Shown: positions 55,456 to 64,000 of the stretch, one piece after another
Layout: each line of letters opens with the position of its first letter
Position numbering within the stretch: position 1 is the first letter of the stretch
Assembly (NCBI GenBank): GCA_037176845.1
Contig: JAYKXP010000091.1
Coordinates: 124,001-188,000, forward strand
Length of the DNA stretch: 64,000 nucleotides
Origin: Paramarasmius palmivorus
Lineage: Eukaryota; Basidiomycota; Agaricomycetes; Agaricales; Marasmiaceae
Reading direction: 5' to 3'
Position numbers and translations under genes: made by a program
Notes under the pieces: generated by a model
Told to the model about the DNA's origin: nothing
Database searches by the model: none
What the model saw: only the letters and a program-made list of their open reading frames with translations

Positions 55456-56525
55456 TCAAACTCGAGCCTCATATGCTGGTGGCCGCTCATCTCGCTCTGG
55501 ACTCCACATTCTCTGATACAACACCCGTACCATCTCCGCTATCTCACTCGACGGAATACTACCATTGAGATCCGTGGGTGGTCCATGTTCTGGCCGATAG
55601 GAACGAGAATAAATTGTGGTATCCGGATCACTTCTCGAGCCTTCACGGATACTCGTGTTGTCTACTCCTGCACCCATGCGCAGAGGACTCATTGGCTCCG
55701 GAATCGACTTTGCCCGGGATTTTGAAGTGGCGTGTTTACTTGAACGGTGTTCCGTGAACGGAGTAATTTTGTTACTCCCATAAAGATCCTGGGGATTTGT
55801 GAGTCGTGTCATTTGTTTCTGCTTTCTTCGACGGCGGAGTAGGTAAAGTCCCACCAACGACAGGAAGAGAGATAAGCACATTCCGCCAATGGCGCCTCCG
55901 ACGATAGCGCCCACTGGCTTCCGGTTTGGGGGACTAGAAGGAGAGTTTTGACTTGATGTAGGAGACGGGAGTGCGGATAAAGTTACGCTTGAACTGCCAG
56001 TGGTCGTGACAGACGTTGGAATGAATCGACTGTTGTAATGTGAGATTAAAATCCGTCAGGACTTGTTTCGGCGCACCTTGTTATCTCTCCGGTGGGAATG
56101 ACTGCGAGCATTTGAGTACCCGTATAAAAGGTCGACAATCTGGATAAAGCTCAAGAGATAACCACGCCGAAGTCACAGAAATCAACGTACGCATTCCGAT
56201 TCCCATCAACCTGAACTGCATCAAGTACGAATGCACTATAAACATTCAAATCTTACATAGTAAAAGATTCTGCTTGAGATATTCCATACTATGTGTTTGT
56301 GGGAAATGAAACTAGAACAGTCCCCTCTGTTTGCCCTGCCGTAGCGGTTACAAGGAAATACCGAGGCGAGGACACAGGAGGAACGCCGACAGCGCTCTTT
56401 ATAATCATGATGCTTTGCGTCTCTTCTGGTTCACGGATCCAGGTGATAGTGAATGGAGTTCCCTGTGTGATTGTCGTAGGAAACGGTGCGAAGCTGAATG
56501 CATTCGCAAAAGTAGCGAGGATCAT
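55456..56525 (-). CDS. Kre9/Knh1-like single-pass membrane protein, four exons
   Basis: Exons 56525-56290, 56235-56191, 56139-56077 and 56029-55456 join in phase into about 305 residues. A short hydrophobic N-terminus (MILATFANAFS) leads to a beta-sandwich type domain (FAPFPTTITQGTPFTITWIR, later FVLDAVQVDG). A Ser/Thr/Pro-rich stalk follows (SALPSPTSSQNSPSSPP), then one transmembrane helix (VGAIVGGAIGG, LSLFLSLVGLYLL) with stop-transfer RRRRKQKQ. The cytosolic tail is Ser/Arg-rich and ends in PPAYEARV. This is a common Agaricomycete cell-surface architecture; its role is unknown. The signal peptide is short for the family, so an upstream exon is possible. No lesions seen. Confidence 0.78.
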
Positions 56526-56529
56526 GAAT

Positions 56530-57108
56530 GTTGCGCTGGATGAAATGGTTAGCGAGTGGGGCTACAGGGAGAAAGGCGGATACGTTACCATGAATTCCAG
56601 ATCATGTTGTCGGGGTGACAAGTCAAAGTGGGCGAGAAAGCAAAAACCAGCCATGTCTATTGTATTTCTAGCGAAATGCAGCTCACCTGACTATGCTGTA
56701 TATGGTAGACATGAATGTAGGTATCAATCCCAACTGTCAAGCCTTAGTGCTTACTAGTGGTGATAGGAAATGCTACATAGTAGCGAATCAGGATAAATTA
56801 GCCACTTTGGTATTCCATTACGCTGAATCCCGTGATGAAATGAGACCTAGAAACGGCGCTCGTCAACGTCAAGTTACATCAACCCGATGTTACCAACGTT
56901 GTACCTGTTCCAAAGCCCATATCAGCTCACTGCCGCGGTTAATCATGAATTCGCGAGCCTCATTTCGCAGAATGTCGACGCGGTGACTGTTGGATCAGCT
57001 ATCCCTTTAGTATCCCTCCAAAAATAAATCATGCGATGCGATTTCGAGCATTCAGAGGAAAACTAGTGGTAGTACATTCAACGCTTGGGGATCGTATCGC
57101 TACAGCTT
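56530..57108. other. No gene seen
   Basis: Spacer between the Kre9-like gene and the start of the visible module copy 3. Overlapping short frames only. Confidence 0.45.
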
Positions 57109-57113
57109 GCAAG

Positions 57114-58620
57114 TCCACCGTATCAAAACGCACGAAAGCGACAACCTTTCGGAATTGACGTAACTCCGGTGAGGCGATCAACGTTGATAGCTGGAGTGGG
57201 CTTATGAACGAGCCGACACCCAACACAGATACGGCTGAGATAAGGTACTTGAACGAAGGTGCGGAAGGGATGCAGTGCCTAGGTATGCATCCTAGCCACC
57301 AGACGCTGAAATCTCAGTTCCTTTCCACAACTATTTTTAGATGAACGGAGGTACGATCTTGTCCCAATAGGACACGTAATGGAACCCGTGTACGAGGGTG
57401 ATAGGGCGGCATAGGGACGGGAGATAGGTGCAGGCGTGAGCCTGTACATGTGGAAGTGACAATGGGGAGGCAGTTTTCGCGAGTATGCGGTGGAGTAAGA
57501 GCGTAATGTGATGTGACGGAACATGGAGAGTTTAAAGGCAGGTGATGACGAATTTTGGACGGACGAGTGGGGAGATGTGACCGGCAGCCAAGGAAGATAA
57601 AGAAACATCAGGCCCTCCAACTCTCTGCGGAAGAATCATGGGACGCTGGTCGTGCTATGAAGGGAAGGAGGTGCATGTTTCGGTGCAAGTTGAAGCTGGA
57701 TGGAAGCGTTTTGCGGGGGGCATTGGTGACGGGGATAGGGGATCATAATGATCATAATGCGGCAGGATGGGGCGGTGTGCAGTTATCGACTCTGTGGACC
57801 ATTTGAGCAAGTAGAGTTGCAGGAATGACGAGCATACCTTCAGCGGGCTCTGCGTAATAACATTGACACCCTTGAGCCTCTTATCGTCCTTGCCCCTTCC
57901 TTCTCAATCATTCCAAGATGAGAGCACGGGGCGTATAGACAGATTCTGGAAATTGCCGCTGTTGGAGGGGCAGAATTCGTGTCGTTGCAACATCGGTGTT
58001 GTGATCGAATCGAAGAGCACAGGGTGTGCGGAGCCCTGGTACAGAGGAGGAGGGTCTAGAGAATACATTGAAGTTGTCTATACACCCAAGTTAGTCTGAC
58101 ATTTATAGTAGAGAATGACTGAGATATAAAACGTACCTTTGGATGAAGTAAAGGGAAGCTAACCTGAACCTGACCGTTCCAGCCATCCAATGGGCGCAGA
58201 GTTCTACGTATGATCCGTTCCTGGTAGCTATAGTCGGAGTATCGGGTTATGGGAGTGGAATAGGGACTGAAAAGGTTGAATGTTATCGTCGTCGTCAGTG
58301 AAGGCTTCTGGTTTGTTTGTTCTAAACAAACACACCTAATCAGATTATCCGGATCTTTCCGTTCCCGGAGTTCTTGTACCGGAACACGCTTCGATCTAAA
58401 GCTCTGGAATCGACGTATCGGCGGAGCGTGCTGGCTTCCAGCATTTCCAGAGAATTTACGTGGATCCTGTTACTGTCCATGTGGAAATATCAATGACTGG
58501 GTGCATGCCAAGTGCATTGCGCATAGGGAAAGCTGTCAAATTGCTGTCAAAAGATGTACGTGGTTCTCAAACTCCTTTCCTGGGGTCATGAACGAGCATC
58601 TTAGATGTGCAATTCTTTCT
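57114..58620 (-). pseudogene. Family X gene copy 3, unknown function
   Basis: The pieces and their order match copy 1: a TNK exon RTNKPEAFTDDDDN (about 58275-58325), the LDPPPLYQGSAHPVLFD-type piece (about 57950-58075), and STLIASPELRQFRKVVAFVR (about 57110-57190). The same in-frame stop occurs in the middle piece as in copy 1, so either that position is intronic in a way I did not resolve or both copies inherited the lesion. The MG.PVQEL exon is shortened here relative to copies 1 and 2. Confidence 0.35.
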
Positions 58621-58877
58621 CAGGTGGGTTGTTCCCTTGCATCCCAATGATACTCTTCATGATGTCTGATTAGCACTGACCAGCTCAAACTGTTTTCGAC
58701 AGGTTATACAAATGTGTAGTCACAAGGTACCCCTTCCGTATCGCTCGTTTAACAGCAACGACTTCCATCAAACTTGATGATGCATAGCTTTCAAGTACAT
58801 GCTGTATGCTGTACTATTCGGTCGATAAATCCAGAGCTTGGTACGCCATTTTCTCTTCTTGCGCTCCCACTATCATG

Positions 58878-61800
58878 ATGCTCACGGGCGCCCCAGCAGC
58901 ATATCACACTGGTCCTCTGAACCACACAGTCCTCGGCAGTGGTGACCACGTCACACAACCCACGTCATCTCAGCAAGAGGTCAGCTATCTGGACTATGCC
59001 CATCAGCATGTCCCTGCTGTTCCCATTCAGCAGCACTCCGCACACTATAACATTGATCGTTCACTCCGCCCTATTCCCTCAATGACTGGTAACATGACAT
59101 TGTTTCACCAACGTTTCCATCCATACCAGAGGCAATCCAGGTCTATGACAGCTAGTGACCAGCAAAATCTCTCACTGGCCGCAGTCGTGGATTCCTTGCC
59201 ATCCTCTTCGTCAAGTGCATACCCGGTCAACTCTCACATTTCATATCCCAACATATCTCCGTCGATTCGACAGACGAGCTATATGCCGCATCAGTCATCA
59301 CACAATCTGTCTACCAATTACTTCCTTTCCAGTCCATTCAACGCAACGTATCTAGCTCACCAACACTTGCCGTCGAACAATGAAGATCATGTCATGCCTT
59401 CATCCACATCAGTTCAGCGTTCCCTTTCGCATAGTGCTGTCCCTAATGCATACACGAGCGAGCTATCCTCTGCATTGATTCCTTATCCACCTTCTACTGA
59501 TCAGGACTCCTCCTCCAACCTGATTGAGGTCCAATTCCCTATGGTTAACTCTGCAATCCCATATTCCTCGTTCACTGACGATGCGCTGGCATTGCCTTCT
59601 GACCACCGGGATTCCATCCCCAGTCACACATGCGCAAATCAATCATCTACCACAACTCCAGACAATTGCATCTGGCCAAGCTCCTCATACCCATCCATCG
59701 GCATGGCAATCTCTTCGTACCAGTCACCCATTAACACATTGTATTCATCGTTTGTGGCTCCAAGCGTGTCGCAGTCGAATGACACATCTCATCCACAATT
59801 ACATATGGCAATAAACGGAGGACAGGGGAATACTATTTGCGGAGACCAGGAAAATAACGTATACTATCAAATTGACGATCGTACGTCTCTTTGTATCCTA
59901 GTTCAATACAAATTCCTGACGGACTGTTAAGCCATTAACAGCCTCTGGAATGAGATAGCGAATGTCGGAGCACGGCACGACTCCGGTGCTCGCTTTCCTC
60001 CTCCACAATGCCATGAAGGCACGCGCACCAAAATTCAGGAATCCATTATTGACTGGGCCAAAAGCAACAATCCAGAGACCAAGCCCTTGTGCTGGTTATC
60101 AGGTCCTGCTGGTGCAGGAAAATCGGCTATCGCACAGACTATTGCCGAGAAAACCAGCAAAGGAAGCCTCATTGCTAGCTTTTTCTTTTGGCGTGGCGAT
60201 TCACAACGAAACAACCCCTCAAAGTTGTTTCTTGTTATTGCTTACGGCTTGGCACTCAGATATCCAGAGCTTCGACATGGAATTGGACAGGCCATCAAAC
60301 ACACGCCAAGTATCTTGAAGGCCTCCATCGACATCCAGCTTCAGAAGCTGATAATCGAGCCATTATTACATTCTACCACCATTGATCTTAACGGGTTAAT
60401 CGTAATTGATGCACTTGACGAGTGCTCTACAGGAAAAGAGCAGTGTCATGTTCTGTACATGATTGCGTCTATCTTCTATAAACTCCAACGACCCCTTCCC
60501 CGCATTCTCTTATGCAGTAGACCTGAACCGTCTATCCAGGAGACACTCAGTACCCTGGATAAAGACCTTCCTGTGTGCCTGCTTACCCTCGGTGATGACC
60601 AGGAGTCATGGAAAGACATTGAAAATTTCCTAAACACAGAGTTCGCTCGAATACGAAACTGTGAACGGTGCAAAAAGTTGGATTTTCCAGACCCTTGGCC
60701 CTCACCTTTGCAGATAGGGCGTCTCTGTTCGAATGCCTGTGGGCAGTTCATCTATGCCACTACCATAATCAGGTTCATAGAGGATAGCGAGTTCTACAAT
60801 CCATGCAAACAACTGGAGAAGGTACTCGGTCAACGGAAGAATGAGGATGCTGGTTCGCCATTTGCGCCGCTTGACGCCCTCTACCATCAAATCCTTTCCT
60901 CCTATCCATATGAGAACCAAAAACAACTACGTGACGCTCTGGGCTTTGTCATGTACTTCGAGGATTACACTGGTATGGGGCCAGATCTCATCACGATGGA
61001 AATTTTGTATGACCTACCTGCTGGTGAGGCAGAGCTGCTACTCCGTCGAGCACACTCTGTCATCACAGGAGTTGAGGACAGTTACCCTGAGATCATTCAT
61101 AAATCATTCCGCGACTACCTAGAAGACAAATCCCGCTCCCATAAATTTTTCATCGACAAAGAGATCTACTCTGAGACATTCTTCTTACGTCTGATGCGTG
61201 AAGCCGTGATCCGGGAGGCAAAGAGGGGCTTCACTTGTATATCGTCTGTATGTGTTCTTTCCTTATCCTTTGTATTCATTACCCTGACAGCAAACTAGGA
61301 TAAGAGGTATTGTGATTGCATGATAGGCTTTACCCAGGAGACATTTGGATACATATGGTCCACATACAGCACTCATGAAACTTTCGACACAGCTGAAGTC
61401 TATGACTTTGTGATCAAGCTGTCACTTTTTGACCAACATTCCTTACCACAGACATTGTTACCCTTCATCGGTGATTTTCCCGACTTTGAATATAATCCTA
61501 ATGAATATATTAACAGCGTACGTTCTATGCAACTTGGGACACCAAAGAATGCACTTCCCGTCTTCGCACGCTTGAGATTGTGTATCAGAAGGGAGGGAAT
61601 GTCAAACGAAGACGTTTGCAAACTCATTGATATACTTCAGGCGTTGTGGGTGAATGGATACAGCAATGCAGAGAAAACCATACGGTCATCTGCCTTCCGC
61701 AAGTTTCTAGATACGCACAAGGCAATAATCATCTCGAATCTTCAAGCTTTCGATCCGGAATCTGAAAACTATTGCAGTCGTTCAATTACATACTGGGATT

Positions 61801-62854
61801 CTCCTGTGCATCTATGTGGTGGTCACTACATTATCTCTCCTATGTCTGTCCTCTTCATGTCAGCCTATGCTAACGAGGATCCATCCAAATTGTCGGACCT
61901 GGTTGACACACTCACATATTGGGAATACGGACTTAGGCATCTTCTCGACGACAGTGAATATCACTTGAAGAAGGTATGTTTCTTTTCTGACTGCATCATT
62001 TATGTGTCACTCATGCACAATTAGTTCGAGATCATTGAGAAGGCTCTACTTGCGAAGGAATGGGGAACAGTACATGTTTTATTTCCTTGGCTTTTGGTGC
62101 GATATAAGATATAACCATCTTTCATACCACACTGCAACACTGATGCCTGGTTCAGTTGTCCCCTATTCGTCTTCCCGCAATGGGCAATGCTTATCACACA
62201 CAGGTTCTCAAGTTGTATACACACCTCCTAGAGGAGTCGGCTTATAACAACCAGCGGACTACATTCTATTTTGAAATTACTACCCGCATATGGGGTGCAG
62301 AGCCAGAACTCCTGGATGCTTTCACTCGCTGGTTCGAACTGTTTGGCAAGCAAACAGATTGGTGTCTGGAATGGCTTGAAGTAAGTAGCGAGGCCCAATA
62401 CCTCGTTATGTTTTCAATTCACTGATATATCTACCAGTCGTTCCCTGCGATCCATGCAAAGAAGAGTGGAGTTGCCGTTGCAAAGTTCAATACATTACAG
62501 CAGAGGTGGAAAGACCTGGAAGGTGCTAAAGAAGATTTGGAAGAGAAGCGAAAATCAACCAAAGAGGTCTCCGAGTTGTTGTTTGGAGAGCTAGCACCCC
62601 AGGATCTGGACGCAAATGACGTCCAAATCATGAAGGAAATTGTACGCGGGTCCAAGGTCTCCACCAAGCTCAGGTGCCGCGAAACATGTTATGCATGGTC
62701 ATGGATAAGCACTCTGAAGCTCCTAAGACCGTATAATGGTGCATACTATGTGGAGGGTCATCAGTGGAGGCCTCTCTATCATTACATTGAGTGGATTAAG
62801 CCCTCCGACTGGCCCTATGAAACTGAGCCAAACTCGACGGTTGGCGCCATTTGA
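58878..62854 (+). pseudogene. NLR-3: NACHT-domain STAND gene with one premature stop
   Basis: Exons correspond to NLR-1: 58878-61247, 61299-61973, 62025-62096, 62156-62380 and 62438-62854, about 1250 codons. A TAA at 59928-59930 (about codon 351) interrupts exon 1 between the Gly/Asn motif and the NACHT domain; the frame is otherwise open. At this codon NLR-1 has GAA and NLR-2 has CAA. Walker A is GPAGAGKS, Walker B VIDALDEC. Two products could be imagined: an N-terminal piece with the motif but no NACHT, and, if reinitiated, a NACHT piece from the ATG-poor 60087 region. The simplest reading is a recent pseudogene. The C-terminal exons are very close to NLR-1. Confidence 0.85.
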
Positions 62855-63059
62855 TTTGTGAATACTTGTAGGGGTGTATTTAAAGTAAATCTACCAACGT
62901 GGCATGCAAGCATTTACTCAAGAATTGATATCATGATCCCAAGGTGTACTGTGTTGCGGGACTCTAAACACAAGCTTGCAAGTATAGAAAAAGTGCTTAG
63001 CAAGCTAAACGCTTCATCATCGCGCTCACCGACCACTCCGTGTCTGATACTCGGTCGTC

Positions 63060-63960
63060 TCAAGTGAGACGAAAATAGATTGAGCGCAAACTCTGTTCAG
63101 CGAGATTGAGAAGCAAGGAATCTTCTGCCAACAGCGTCACGGTGTCGACTGATTCTGTGATCGATGATGAACTTCTGTTCCCCGAGTTCAACAGTACAAA
63201 TGGACGCCAGTACTTGGCCATTTGGACGGGTGAGAGAAGACGGAGAAGGTCATTGAGACAATAGAGTAACTTGCGCACAGAATCTTGCGCGTATTTTTTC
63301 ACCCAAGCCATCAGCAAACAGACGTCTGAAGATAAACCAACTCTTATAGAAGGTAGATTACATCGAAAGATAATGCCCATGGATATGGATATAGTTCCTT
63401 CTTCGTCCCATAGTCTACCTGTAACCACTTAGGTCTAACTTGTATCGCGCATCAATCACGATCTCACTGCGGGCAGAGATGCGAAAGCGCCCCAGTTATG
63501 AGAGCCTGGTAACCATCCCTGGTTTTGTGCTATCATAGATAAAATCAATCCATTAGGCATGGGACTACATGTGGATAACTGCGTGCGTTCATCTTAAGAC
63601 TTTGGGTTCTCGAGCGCCAAATAGCCCGAGAACATCGGAGTTAGGCGCCCTCGTCTACAACGATACCGCCTTTGAATTAAGCATCAAGCAACGCTCTCTC
63701 CGTCATAAGAAACACGGTACAGATAGATGATACTTTTTGAAACGTATTCCGGTAGGTCCGAGGGTCGATATGTGAGCAAAGTAGGGTGTTATCGACCGTT
63801 CCGCGTATTGAGCAAAGGAAGGTTCGCCATGAGCTAGCGCAGGGAACTGGGCACAGGTGGGAACGCGGTTCGACGAAGTAGTCGACATTAAGGATATTTT
63901 GCTATTAAACGCCACGGCTCATGGGAAAGCTCGAGTTTGTTGGACATTGTCCTAGTGTTT
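63060..63960 (-). CDS. Conserved unknown gene downstream of NLR-3
   Basis: A minus-strand frame from 63428 to 63060 encodes about 122 residues with WVKKYAQDSVRKLLYCLNDL, then NSGNRSSSSITESVDTVTLL, ending SIYFRLT. Copy 1 shares the end and start of this stretch. Further upstream, around 63690-63830, SIRGTVDNTLLCSHIDPRTY matches the copy-1 exon, but with stops on either side of a diverged patch. No family recognised. Confidence 0.4.
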
Positions 63961-64000
63961 GACCAGGATGTGAAGGAGCGTTGTCGAGGCCCTGAACCCA

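Larger units (their letters stand above)
57109..64000. repeat. Segmental duplication, copy 3 (family X + NLR-3 + downstream ORF)
   Basis: Direct repeat of 1-6860, still matching at the window end, so the right border is not visible. Compared with copy 1 it lacks about 30 bp near 57270-57290 and the foldback at 1409-1457, and it differs in NLR N-terminal indels. Confidence 0.9.

Overview
The window looks like accessory DNA from a filamentous basidiomycete, most likely an Agaricomycete. Genes have many short introns (about 49-68 nt, mostly GT-AG). Several families typical of that group are present: NACHT-type STAND/NLR proteins, a DUF6589 protein, a Helitron, an F-box protein, a Kre9-like membrane protein and a seven-helix-type membrane protein. 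I cannot name the species from sequence alone.

Layout. Positions 1-6860 and 57109-64000 are two direct copies of one module: a minus-strand gene of unknown family (called family X here), a plus-strand NLR, and a second conserved minus-strand reading frame. A third, partial copy lies at about 25390-31080. The three NLR genes (1859-5732, 27226-31079, 58878-62854) share all five exons and splice positions. Copies 1 and 2 are open; copy 3 has one in-frame stop just before its NACHT domain. Fragments of family X recur at about ten places, usually near the NLRs or mobile elements. Their introns and decay make most models uncertain.

Between the modules lie mobile elements. (1) 17585-24081 is a two-gene element bounded by a 35-bp imperfect inverted repeat. 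It holds a DUF6589 gene (broken by two TGA codons and a frameshift) and a convergent, apparently intact RecQ-like helicase. (2) 31595-33971 is a non-coding element with inverted arms of over 400 bp, packed with a GGTAATAA motif and flanked by TA. (3) 36591-43373 is a Helitron with Rep-helicase and OB-fold-like genes and a textbook 3' hairpin plus CTAG. It is inserted inside a membrane-protein-type reading frame. (4) 45154-46640 is another non-autonomous element with short inverted ends and TTTCAGC/TTTCACC-rich subterminal arrays. (5) 26009-27174 is an insertion placed just upstream of the NLR-2 start and ends in a tRNA-like pol III promoter.

The right part (47-56.5 kb) is calmer: a coiled-coil gene, an F-box fragment, a multi-pass membrane protein and a Kre9/Knh1-like membrane protein. 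Overall the window reads as an NLR cluster that grew by segmental duplication and is being reshaped by transposons. All function calls rest on motifs read by eye; no database search was run.
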